A stretch of DNA of 64,000 nucleotides. Origin: an uncultured Chitinophagales bacterium. Lineage in GTDB: Bacteria > Bacteroidota > Bacteroidia > Chitinophagales > JAHDHT01. The notes beneath the pieces were generated by a model. The model worked only from the letters and a program-made list of their open reading frames with translations, had not been told where the DNA came from and did not search any database. Position 1 is the stretch's first letter, and each line of letters begins with the position of its first letter. Made by a program: the position numbers and the translations under genes. The stretch spans positions 1-64,000 of the forward strand of contig CALHDG010000034.1 of the NCBI GenBank assembly GCA_938023075.1, written 5' to 3'. Positions 49,257 through 58,144 of this stretch are shown one piece after another.

Positions 49257-49895
49257 TTATTGTTGTGCTTTTGCTTTTTGTAAACTATTTATCCATACGG
49301 CTAACAAAATTAAGGCACAGATAATTACCACCGCTTGCCAAAATTCTTCGTGAAAAAACTCAAAATAATTTGGCATATACACACCAGAAATATATAAATG
49401 GACTACTCTAATAATGTTTAATACAAACAATGAACCGATGCCAAACAACAAGCCTTTAAATTTATTTACTAACGGCGCAGTGTAGGCAATTACGCCTGAG
49501 CCAAATATCGCCATAGCCTCTAAACCATCGCAACCGGTTTTTACATTTAAGGTCATCGCATCTGAGGAGATTTGATAACCTTTTGTTACCGTTCCCCAAC
49601 CAAAAATATTTAAGATGATACTGGCAATTTTAGCATCAAGTTGAGTAATAAATGCCACAAAATATTCGTGAAACCAATTGGTTGTCCATAAAAAGAGATA
49701 GAAGGCACCGATTAATAGGGCAAATGTTAACACAAAACGCGTTACCTGTGAAAGGCTTTTCCATCTTTTGATAGGATTAAAGCCCCCACCTTCACCACTA
49801 CTTGTTGAATTTTTTCTGGTTTCTGGAGCAGCAGCCTGTTGTGATTGCTCCTTTTGGGCTTTAGCTTGATTCTTTTTTCTTGATTTTTTCCCCAT
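49257..49895 (-). CDS. Exosortase/archaeosortase family protein
   Basis: KTGCDGLEAMAIFGSGVIAYTAP (Cys), LNIIRVVHLY (Arg), FEFFHEEFWQAVVI (His); multi-TM. Confidence 0.8.
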   Translation of the reverse strand: MGKKSRKKNQAKAQKEQSQQAAAPETRKNSTSSGEGGGFNPIKRWKSLSQVTRFVLTFALLIGAFYLFLWTTNWFHEYFVAFITQLDAKIASIILNIFGWGTVTKGYQISSDAMTLNVKTGCDGLEAMAIFGSGVIAYTAPLVNKFKGLLFGIGSLFVLNIIRVVHLYISGVYMPNYFEFFHEEFWQAVVIICALILLAVWINSLQKAKAQQ

Positions 49896-50098
49896 AGCGT
49901 GGAATAACTAATTGTATTATGGTTTGATGACAAATTTGCCTAAAAAATGGCAGTTTTTAAAACTTTTGCGAAATAATAAGTTTGAAGATGTCGAAAAATA
50001 CAACTTATACACTTGACTTTTGAAACTATTATGTAAATAGCTAAAGGCAAGTTCACTCGGAATATGAACAAGTTTTTAAACCCGGGCGAGGTTGGCAA

Positions 50099-50212
50099 AC
50101 TAGCCCCGATGGTAGCGGTTATGCTGCCTGAAGCGTTGGCATTGAAGCCAAGCAGCAGCATTTGAGTGGACAGCGGGCAGCCCATTTGAAAACACGGCAA
50201 GGGTTTCGCTTC
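50099..50212 (-). ncRNA. Structured intergenic repeat family A, copy 5
   Basis: AGCCCCGATGGTAGCGGTTATGCTGCCTGAAGCG...GCAGCATTTGAGTGGACAGCGGGC...GTTTCGCTTC; 3' of 50266..51987. Confidence 0.55.
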
Positions 50213-50265
50213 TAAAAAATTTAAATGTGCTTATTCTGGGTAAAAAATTCGTCTATAATTTACTT

Positions 50266-51987
50266 CTATTTTTTTGCCAGGTTTTTAGCTTGCCCTACCC
50301 AATTGTCTCGCTTAATTCTGCCAGGAAAAAATTCAATAGCGTCATTCACTTTATCAATATCATCTCCTGATAAATTAGCGACCTGCCCGAAATTGTAAAT
50401 GCCCAATGCATTCAGCTTTTTCTCTACAAACTCGCCAATGCCTTTTATTTGCTTTAAGTCATCCTTTTTTGTTGGATCTCCCTTACCTATTTTGGTAAAG
50501 TTGATGTTGGCAGCTTTGCTTTTAATTCTTTCCATAATGTCGTGAGAAGAATCGACCGGCGTACTTTTTTGTTTTTGTATGTCGGCTGCTTGTTTGGCTT
50601 TTAATTCGGCTGCCTTTTTCAATTCTGCTTCTTGCTTGGCTCTTAATTCTTGGGCGGCTTTGGCTTGCGCAGTTTGCTTGGCTTTTTCTTCAGCTAATCG
50701 TTTTGCTTCGGTTTCTTGCTTGGCTTTTTCTTCGGTTATTTTTTTGGCTTCTGCTGCTTTTTTAGCTTCCTGTTGGGCTTTTTCTTCCGCTAATCGTTTT
50801 GCTTCGGCTTCTTGTTTGGCTTTTTCTTCGCCTATTTTTTTGGCTTCCGCAGCTTTGCGCTCTGCCGCTAATTTTTCTTTTTCTGCAGCTTCTTTTGCTT
50901 GTGCTTCTTTTAATTGTTGGGTTGCTTTTTCGTTCCGGTTTTCAATTTGTTTTGCCAGCGTGTTTAGCTTATCTTCTAATATCGTTTTCTCTTTCGTACA
51001 ATCTGCCAACAAAGCCGTTTTGTTTTTTAACTCCGCCTCAAAAGTATCTTTTTTTGCTGTCGAAACTAAACTTTGTATTTCGGCAGAGAGTTTGTTGTTT
51101 TTAATTTCAACTTGTTCAAATTTAGCGGCTAAATCAGTGTACTGAACCTTAAAATCTCCATTGCTTTTCAATTTGGTCTGTAAAGTACTCCTTCGTGTAT
51201 TGGCTTCTTCTAATTGCTTGATAATTTTACCATTGTATACTTCTAATTCTTGAATGCGCTTTAATAAATCTTGTCCGGTTATGCGCGCTTCGGTTAACGA
51301 TTGGGTATATTTTTCAGCCTCGCTCTTATTCACTACTATGGTTTCGGCAGGCTTTTCTACAACTGTTTTTACTTCAACCGGTTTGTTTTCTAGTTCAATT
51401 ACTTTATTTTTTAAAGATAAATTTTCGTCTTCTAATTTTTCATTACTGCTTAACAATCGATCGACTAAATTATTGGTAGCTTTCAGCTTCTCTTCTATGC
51501 TAATGGACTGCACTTCTGCCAATCCAACTTCTTCACCAATGGGTTGCTTGGTGCTAAATACATCTCTAATTTTATCAATCCATCTTTTGTTCGTAATCGC
51601 TTCACCATCAACTTCTCCTTCGGTTAATACAAGTGCTTCTGCTGATTCTTCTGCCATAACGGCTCCATCATTTTTATTATTCGCCAGTTTTAATTTAAGG
51701 CTTTCCACTTCATCGCTCAGGCTTCTTATCTTATTGTTAAAAATGGCTTCTTCTTCTTCTCTTGATGAAAGTAAATTTAAATTATTTTTATAATTAGTAT
51801 TTAACCGTTTATACTCTGCATCTTTTTCAGCCAATAAATTTCGTAAGCTACGTACTTTAAACGATCGCAATATCCATCCGATGATAAAGCTCAGTAAGCT
51901 TGCTACGCCCAACAAAATTAAAATTTCACTCCAGTCTTGCTTAGTCAATTCGCTAAATGAACCCCAAAATTCTTGAATTATTTCCAT
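50266..51987 (-). CDS. Membrane-anchored coiled-coil protein with C-terminal helix-hairpin-helix domain
   Basis: N-terminal TM; (AEEKAKQEAEAKRL)n; LKQIKGIGEFVEKKLNALGIYNFGQVANLSGDDID. Confidence 0.8.
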   Translation of the reverse strand: MEIIQEFWGSFSELTKQDWSEILILLGVASLLSFIIGWILRSFKVRSLRNLLAEKDAEYKRLNTNYKNNLNLLSSREEEEAIFNNKIRSLSDEVESLKLKLANNKNDGAVMAEESAEALVLTEGEVDGEAITNKRWIDKIRDVFSTKQPIGEEVGLAEVQSISIEEKLKATNNLVDRLLSSNEKLEDENLSLKNKVIELENKPVEVKTVVEKPAETIVVNKSEAEKYTQSLTEARITGQDLLKRIQELEVYNGKIIKQLEEANTRRSTLQTKLKSNGDFKVQYTDLAAKFEQVEIKNNKLSAEIQSLVSTAKKDTFEAELKNKTALLADCTKEKTILEDKLNTLAKQIENRNEKATQQLKEAQAKEAAEKEKLAAERKAAEAKKIGEEKAKQEAEAKRLAEEKAQQEAKKAAEAKKITEEKAKQETEAKRLAEEKAKQTAQAKAAQELRAKQEAELKKAAELKAKQAADIQKQKSTPVDSSHDIMERIKSKAANINFTKIGKGDPTKKDDLKQIKGIGEFVEKKLNALGIYNFGQVANLSGDDIDKVNDAIEFFPGRIKRDNWVGQAKNLAKK

Positions 51988-52010
51988 TATATTTAGTCTG
52001 TATTTTTTTA

Positions 52011-52979
52011 TTAAAATGATATGTCTACCCGGCGATTTCTCTTTCTGCCTTCGGTGGTATTATTATCAGCAATAGGTTTGTCGGGTCCTTCTGAACTTGC
52101 CCTTACCTGATTTTGGTTAATGCCATTTCCGGTAAGATACTCTTTTACATAAATAGCCCGCTTTAAACCCAACTCTTTATTTTTTATAGGACTACCAATA
52201 TTATCCGTATGTCCAATTACTCTTATTTTTTTGCCGGGGTTGGCTTTTAAGTATACTTTTAAGTTTTCAACGTACTGCTTCAAATCAGCCGTTTTGATGA
52301 TTTTACTGCTGTTGGTTTGAAAATAAACCGTTTTTGGCGCCGCTTTAATTTGATCTTCAATGTCTTTTAATGCCACTTCTTTTTCTTTAACGGCAGGTTT
52401 AGGCAACTCCGTGATCTTCGCAGCAATTACGCCGGTCAATTTATCTTCAAAAGTAGCTAAAGCACGATTTGATAACTGACCTTTTGTAAGAACTTGCGCT
52501 TCTTTTACCCCTACCTTTAATAACTGCAATTTCGTATTTTCTGCCCTTGCCACACCCAAATTATCATAAGATGACGGTTTGTCATCAGCAGCCGTATACA
52601 AACCGGTTACTTCAATGGCTTTGTTGGGGTTTTTGTCTAAATACGTTTTAATTTCTTGAAATTGATTTCTTAAAGCCTCTGGAACAACCGGAAAAGCTGC
52701 ATTTCTTCCACTCTGATTAAAGTAAAAATTTTCACCTGATTTGTTGATAAAAGGCATCCCCGCAATACTAAATGGAACCGAATTTTTAGGTGCAGGTTTA
52801 ACCGGCTTGGGTTCCACTATTTTTTTGGGTGCTTTGGGTACCGGTTTTTCTTTAACGACTACCGTTTGTTCGGCACATTTATTTTTAATTTTACAAACAT
52901 ACCAATAGCCAGAGACGGCATACCACAAACCCAATAAAAGCAATAGCAAAAAAAGAAAACCACGCATAACCTTAAACAA
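52011..52979 (-). CDS. OmpA-family protein (C-terminal OmpA domain; possibly a second degenerate one)
   Basis: VYFQTNSSKI...IRVIGHTDNIGSPIKNKELGLKRAIYVKEYL...GRKRNRRVDISF. Confidence 0.9.
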   Translation of the reverse strand: MFKVMRGFLFLLLLLLGLWYAVSGYWYVCKIKNKCAEQTVVVKEKPVPKAPKKIVEPKPVKPAPKNSVPFSIAGMPFINKSGENFYFNQSGRNAAFPVVPEALRNQFQEIKTYLDKNPNKAIEVTGLYTAADDKPSSYDNLGVARAENTKLQLLKVGVKEAQVLTKGQLSNRALATFEDKLTGVIAAKITELPKPAVKEKEVALKDIEDQIKAAPKTVYFQTNSSKIIKTADLKQYVENLKVYLKANPGKKIRVIGHTDNIGSPIKNKELGLKRAIYVKEYLTGNGINQNQVRASSEGPDKPIADNNTTEGRKRNRRVDISF

Positions 52980-53348
52980 TTAAAAATAGCTTGAAATGAA
53001 AATCAACCAAGTGCATTAATAACGATCTTTTGACTAATGCCAAAACATCAAGTCACTAAAAACACGGCGAAGTTACGGGAGTTTGCTTGAATTACCAATT
53101 GTGGGGGAACTTGCTTATGAAAGCCATAAAATCCCTCAATTTCATGAGATGGTGAAATAATTTCCAATCCAATATCCATTAAAGGTAGTTTTCGGCTGAT
53201 GAACTGCACCATTAAAATGATGAACCGTTTGAATAACTACAACATATGTGTTATTTTGGGATGGTTAAATTGTGCTAAACGACCATAATGTTAACCATCA
53301 AAGTCCTTTCATAATCGGAAAGACGACCACGAACAAAAACGAAATACC

Positions 53349-54074
53349 GTGAAAATATTTATTTCATACGCCCACGAAGATGAGTACTACAAAGATGAAT
53401 TGCTTAAAAGGCTGAAACCTTTTGAGAGTAAAGGGAAGATTAAATGTTGGCATGATAAATTAATTGATCCTGGAGAAAATAGAATAAATTGTATCATTAA
53501 GGCAATTAACGATTGTGAACTAATCCTGTTTTTAGTTAGTCCTGACTTTTTAAGTTCTGACCATATTGAAAACATAGAAAAAAAGATTGCTCTTGAAAGA
53601 AATAATGAAGGAGAAGTGCGCATTATACCTGTAATTTTGCGGCATTGTACTTTAACTGATTCGGGGTTAAGCAAATTTCAAGCTTTGCCAAAAAATGGAA
53701 AAGTCTTGTCTACATTGGAATCTTTGGACGAGGGATTATTCAATATTGTTGAAGAAATCGCCAAACTTGTCAAAATAAATAATAAAAAAGCTATTGAAAA
53801 AAATCAAAAAATATGGGCATCAGGATTAAGATATGCACTACTTAAGCATCCTATCGCTGTAAAAAATAATGCTACAGCCATATATCAACATTTTGGCTGG
53901 TTAATAGAAATCTTTTTACAAAAAATGAGCACTGATGTTGGCATGGATAAAACGCTTCGTCGACTATCATTTATGGCAGAAGTTTTTCAAAGCAGCATGC
54001 GCTATTTATGCTACATACAAATTGCCCAAATATTAAAAAATAAAAAACAAACAGAAATACTTAACTCCAATTAA
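53349..54074 (+). CDS. TIR-domain protein (GTG start), ends at an in-frame TAA
   Basis: MKIFISYAHEDEYYKDELLKRLKPFESKGKIKCWHDKLIDPGENRINCIIKAINDCELILFLVSPDFLSSDHIENIEKKI...RIIPVILRHC. Confidence 0.9.
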   Translation: MKIFISYAHEDEYYKDELLKRLKPFESKGKIKCWHDKLIDPGENRINCIIKAINDCELILFLVSPDFLSSDHIENIEKKIALERNNEGEVRIIPVILRHCTLTDSGLSKFQALPKNGKVLSTLESLDEGLFNIVEEIAKLVKINNKKAIEKNQKIWASGLRYALLKHPIAVKNNATAIYQHFGWLIEIFLQKMSTDVGMDKTLRRLSFMAEVFQSSMRYLCYIQIAQILKNKKQTEILNSN

Positions 54075-54872
54075 AATTTTTTTGAGTTAAGCAAAACAGA
54101 TTTAGCTGCTTTTAATTGGCTTGATTTTTTGAAGAATAATGATTTAATCAAACGTGATGAAAATTTTGTGTCCGAAATATCCAATCTCGTAAACAAACTC
54201 AAACAACCAGGTAGCGACTTATATCGTTCGGCTTCCTTTTTAAAAGAAAAACGTTTACAACTATTAAATGGCGAACTTCCCGAAGATGAACAATTCAATC
54301 AATTATTAGAAGAATATTTGAAAGAATTGGGTTGTTGGTTAAAAGAAATTAGTTTTTTGGCAAATTACCGTTTAGCATCAATTAAAGGAATCGATCTGGA
54401 CTATTGGCTCGGGTCGGCTAAAAATTTTGTACATACCTATGGTGAATTACACGGTGTTTACAATCAACATAATAGCGAACAAAAAGACTTAATGACTCAA
54501 TCTATTAAGGATGTTTTTACTTACAGTAGAAGTGTGTTGTTCTTTAAAGGTAATAATATTGCTGATTGCTTGAATCAAATTAAAGGTAACACTGAGGATG
54601 AAAATAAGCATTTCCTGTCTTTATCTCCTTTAATTATTGACCATAGTGTACTTGTTGAAAAAGAAGAAACAAAGAAGCAAACTCCAGAGATCTACTATTA
54701 TACTGGTTATGAAAGTAATACCTATCATTTTAGCTATTATAAAAATGAATTAGTTTATAAAACTTGTGGAGAACTCAGTTCAAACAAAAGTATAGTAGTA
54801 AAAAAACAAAATGATAACCTACCTAAATTTGATGAGTTATTTGCCCAATTAGAACAAATTAGAACAAATTAG
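54075..54872 (+). CDS. Helical C-terminal part, same frame as the TIR ORF (continuation after a single stop, or separate ORF from TTG 54129)
   Basis: Frame-0 reading after TAA: NFFELSKTDLAAFNWLDFLKNNDLIKRDENFVSEIS...; no ATG until far inside. Confidence 0.65.
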   Translation, partial: NFFELSKTDLAAFNWLDFLKNNDLIKRDENFVSEISNLVNKLKQPGSDLYRSASFLKEKRLQLLNGELPEDEQFNQLLEEYLKELGCWLKEISFLANYRLASIKGIDLDYWLGSAKNFVHTYGELHGVYNQHNSEQKDLMTQSIKDVFTYSRSVLFFKGNNIADCLNQIKGNTEDENKHFLSLSPLIIDHSVLVEKEETKKQTPEIYYYTGYESNTYHFSYYKNELVYKTCGELSSNKSIVVKKQNDNLPKFDELFAQLEQIRTN

Positions 54873-54881
54873 AACAAATTA
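54847..54881 (+). repeat. 10-bp tandem repeat across the ORF's stop codon
   Basis: (AATTAGAACA)x3 + AATTA. Confidence 0.85.
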
Positions 54882-54905
54882 TACGACCAAATAAAGTAGT
54901 TTACT

Positions 54906-56762
54906 ATGAAAGAACATAGTCCATTTAAGTTTTTAGATGCCTACCAAAAAGACGACTACCAAGTTTTTTTTGGAAGGGAAAAAGAAACCGAAAGATTGTA
55001 TAAGGCTCTTAGCGGAGTAAAACACTTGTTGGTTTATGGACCTTCGGGAGCAGGTAAAACCAGCTTAATTGAATGTGGATTGCGTAATCAATTTTCGGAT
55101 GCTGATTGGTTTGCATTGAGCATAAGGCGGGGTGATAATATTAATGAATCCGTCTTTTCGTGCATCAATGAAGTTTTGGAACAAAAAATAATCCTTGATC
55201 CCGCAAGTCGTCTGCCAGAAGATAAAAGTATAAAGTTTGGACAGGCTATTGAACAGCTTTTTGAAGAACGTTTTCAACCAGTTTATTTATTATTTGATCA
55301 ATTTGAAGAACTGCTCATTTTAGGTAAAGAATCTGAACAAGAATCCTTTTTTAGCAATTTAGAAAAATTGATAAGTTACAAAATTCCGTGTCGAATTTTG
55401 CTTATTATGCGGGAGGAGTTTATTGGACATTTATCTGAATTTGAAAACATTTGCCCTACTATTTTTAAACATCGCTTTCGTTTGGAGAAGATGCGTAAAC
55501 ATAAAGTTGGTGAAGTAATTGAACAAATATTGGAAGCACCTGTATATTCTAGTTTTTATATTATGAAAGATTGTAAAGCTCTTTCGAAAGCTATTCATAG
55601 AAATTTACCTGATGAAAAACATGAAATAGAATTGACACATGTACAAGTCTTTTTGAGTGAGCTTTGGTATTGTGCTAAGAAGGAAACTAAAGACCTTCAA
55701 AAACCGTTATTACATCTTGATTTGGTAAATCAAATTGGTAATTTGAAAGTTATATTGAATAATTTCCTAAAAAAACAATTGCATGCACTAGACAAGAAAT
55801 ATGGAAAAAATAATGCTTTAGAAGTTTTGGAATCTATGATTTCTGAAAAACACACTAAACTGCAAATGAGTGACCTTCTTATTTCCAAAGAATTACATTA
55901 TAAGAAAATAACAGTCGAACTCCCGTATTTATTAAAAGATTTGGAACAATATCGTATAATTCGTTCTAAGAAGGCGGGTGGACAAATTCAATATGAAATT
56001 AGTCACGATCTTTTGGCGCAAGCAGTTGGGCAAAATTTGTCTGAAGAAATGCAATTGCGTAAAAAAGCAGAGGAAGTTTACAAAGTTTATGAAGAAGGAA
56101 AGAGTATGTTTAATCAAGATGATATTGACTACTTGAATCGATTTAAAGAATATAAAGATTATCCAACAACACTAAAAGATAAGATTAGAAGCAGTGAAGT
56201 GTTTTTAAAAAAGAAACAAGATCAAAAATTAGACGAGGCAGAAGAAATAGCAGAAAAAGAACGACAATTGCGGAACAAGGCAGAGTTAAATACTAAAAAA
56301 GCAAAACATAGAACTAATATTGCTTACTTCATTACACTAATTGCTGTATTTACGGCCGCAGCGGCTTTTAATTACTATAGAGAAGCCCAAGAACAATTTA
56401 AGAATGCCGAACAAAAAGAATTAGAAGCATTAGAAGCCAAACATAAAGAAGAACAGGAAAGAAAAAAGTCGGATAGCCTTCTTGTAATTAAAGAAAATAT
56501 ATTAAAAGATTTACAAAATCAAATCATTCTTACAGAAGAAAAAGAAATTGAACGACAAAAAGAAGAAAAAAAGCGTAAAGCTTCAGAAGTTGGTAGAAAA
56601 AATGAAAAAATAGTTCAAAAAATAAATCTTGCCAAGAGTTATATGAATAATGAAGGCTACGACTTAGCTTTAAAAGAGCTAAAAAAATTATTAAAATTAG
56701 CTCCAAATCATGTTGAAGCTATAGAATTAATTCAAAATTGTGAAGATAAACTTAAACGATAA
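54906..56762 (+). CDS. STAND NTPase (nSTAND1-like) with one TM helix and C-terminal coiled coil plus TPR-like region
   Basis: SPFKFLDAYQKDDYQVFFGREKETERL; Walker A GPSGAGKTS; Walker B PVYLLFDQFEEL; ILLIMREEFIG; TM NIAYFITLIAVFTAAAAFNYY; C-term LAKSYMNNEGYDLALKELKKLLKLAPNH. Confidence 0.88.
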   Translation: MKEHSPFKFLDAYQKDDYQVFFGREKETERLYKALSGVKHLLVYGPSGAGKTSLIECGLRNQFSDADWFALSIRRGDNINESVFSCINEVLEQKIILDPASRLPEDKSIKFGQAIEQLFEERFQPVYLLFDQFEELLILGKESEQESFFSNLEKLISYKIPCRILLIMREEFIGHLSEFENICPTIFKHRFRLEKMRKHKVGEVIEQILEAPVYSSFYIMKDCKALSKAIHRNLPDEKHEIELTHVQVFLSELWYCAKKETKDLQKPLLHLDLVNQIGNLKVILNNFLKKQLHALDKKYGKNNALEVLESMISEKHTKLQMSDLLISKELHYKKITVELPYLLKDLEQYRIIRSKKAGGQIQYEISHDLLAQAVGQNLSEEMQLRKKAEEVYKVYEEGKSMFNQDDIDYLNRFKEYKDYPTTLKDKIRSSEVFLKKKQDQKLDEAEEIAEKERQLRNKAELNTKKAKHRTNIAYFITLIAVFTAAAAFNYYREAQEQFKNAEQKELEALEAKHKEEQERKKSDSLLVIKENILKDLQNQIILTEEKEIERQKEEKKRKASEVGRKNEKIVQKINLAKSYMNNEGYDLALKELKKLLKLAPNHVEAIELIQNCEDKLKR

Positions 56763-56764
56763 AT

Positions 56765-58144
56765 ATGCAACACTTGCTTACAACGGTTTTAGTTATTTTA
56801 TTTGGTTATGTGCTAATACAAGCACAAGATTGTGAAGCCTACAGTCGCTTAATTAAAGAAGCCAAAAGTGCTCGCAAAAGCCAAGACTACAAAACTGCCA
56901 TAAAAAAATATAATCTTGCAATGCTAAATTGTCCAGATAGTCTAAAGCTAATTCAACAAGAATTTTTAACAACGTTTAATAAAATTGATAGTATAAAAGA
57001 AAAAGCCGAACGTGAAAAAACGAAAGCCGACAGTGCCTTAGTTATGCTTTTGAATGAACAAAGTAAAAATAAGAAATTCATTGATGAGATTTATTTCTAT
57101 AAAGATCAGTTTGCATTATCTTATAAAGACGGAAAATACGGACTTGTCAATAAATTTGATGAAGCTCCGATAAAATACAAATACTCAAGCGCAGAACAAT
57201 TTGATACAACCGGTTTTGCAAAAGTAAAAATTAAAGATCAAAATTATACAATAGACTATCTAATAGATACCGCAGGAAAAGAATACACAGTCGCTTACAA
57301 CATCGAAAATTTAAATAATAGTACCGAGGTGTTAGATTTAAGATCAGATAAATCGACCCATTTCCCAGTTGAAATTTTCAAACATAAACAACTTCAAGAT
57401 GTGATATTAGGTAGTAATATGAACTCTCTTGAACTAAGAGGCAACAAAAGTAAAAAACTGAGTAGCTTACCAAAAAGGCTTGTACAATTCAACAACTTAG
57501 TGGAGCTAAATGTAAGCAATAATGAACTCAGTAGTTTACCAGAAAAATTTGGTGAATTGAGTAATTTAAAAATACTTAATTTAAGTAAAAATGAACTAAG
57601 CAGTTTGCCAAAGACACTTGAAAATTTACAAAACTTACAGATTTTGGATTTAAGCCATAATAAATTAGAAACCTTAAATGAAGCATTTGGTAAATTTAAA
57701 CTCTTAGTAACTCTAAATTTAAGTAATAATAAAATGGGCAAGCTGCCAAATATATTCGAGCATCTAGATAGTTTAAAAAATATAAACTTAAGTAATAATC
57801 AGTTAAACGATTTACCATCTACATTTAGTAAATTAATCAACCTAACAAATCTTAATTTAATAGGCAACCAATTCAATACTTTACCAAAATCAATTAGTCA
57901 ATTAAAAAACTTAACCGAACTTAGCTTAAATGGAAATCAATTAGTCAACTTACCTCCATCTATCGGGAGATTAAAAAACTTAGAATACCTTAACTTAAGC
58001 AACAACAAGAAATTAACGAATCTACCTTCTGAAATAGATCAGCTAAAAAATTTAGTGTTACTTGATTTGAGTGGAACACGCATTAATGCATTTAAAGTTA
58101 AGCAATTACAAAATAAACTTCCAGACTGCTCAATTAGATGGTAG
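56765..58144 (+). CDS. Exported leucine-rich repeat protein with N-terminal TPR-like segment
   Basis: Signal peptide MQHLLTTVLVILFGYVLIQAQ; ARKSQDYKTAIKKYNLAMLNCPDS; about 9-10 LxxLPxxxxxLxNLxxLxLSxN repeats. Confidence 0.88.
   Translation: MQHLLTTVLVILFGYVLIQAQDCEAYSRLIKEAKSARKSQDYKTAIKKYNLAMLNCPDSLKLIQQEFLTTFNKIDSIKEKAEREKTKADSALVMLLNEQSKNKKFIDEIYFYKDQFALSYKDGKYGLVNKFDEAPIKYKYSSAEQFDTTGFAKVKIKDQNYTIDYLIDTAGKEYTVAYNIENLNNSTEVLDLRSDKSTHFPVEIFKHKQLQDVILGSNMNSLELRGNKSKKLSSLPKRLVQFNNLVELNVSNNELSSLPEKFGELSNLKILNLSKNELSSLPKTLENLQNLQILDLSHNKLETLNEAFGKFKLLVTLNLSNNKMGKLPNIFEHLDSLKNINLSNNQLNDLPSTFSKLINLTNLNLIGNQFNTLPKSISQLKNLTELSLNGNQLVNLPPSIGRLKNLEYLNLSNNKKLTNLPSEIDQLKNLVLLDLSGTRINAFKVKQLQNKLPDCSIRW

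Noticed and set aside
49940-50200. 86-aa minus ORF, and the similar 23556..23744 ORF (NGITAAIGASLL / GSITATIGASLP)
   Set aside because: Apparent peptide similarity arises because both are spurious translations of the structured family-A intergenic repeat.
50579-51145. 188-aa plus-strand ORF (MSAACLAFNSAAFFNSASC...)
   Set aside because: Antisense of the Lys/Glu/Ala-rich coiled coil of 50266..51987; repetitive composition artefact.
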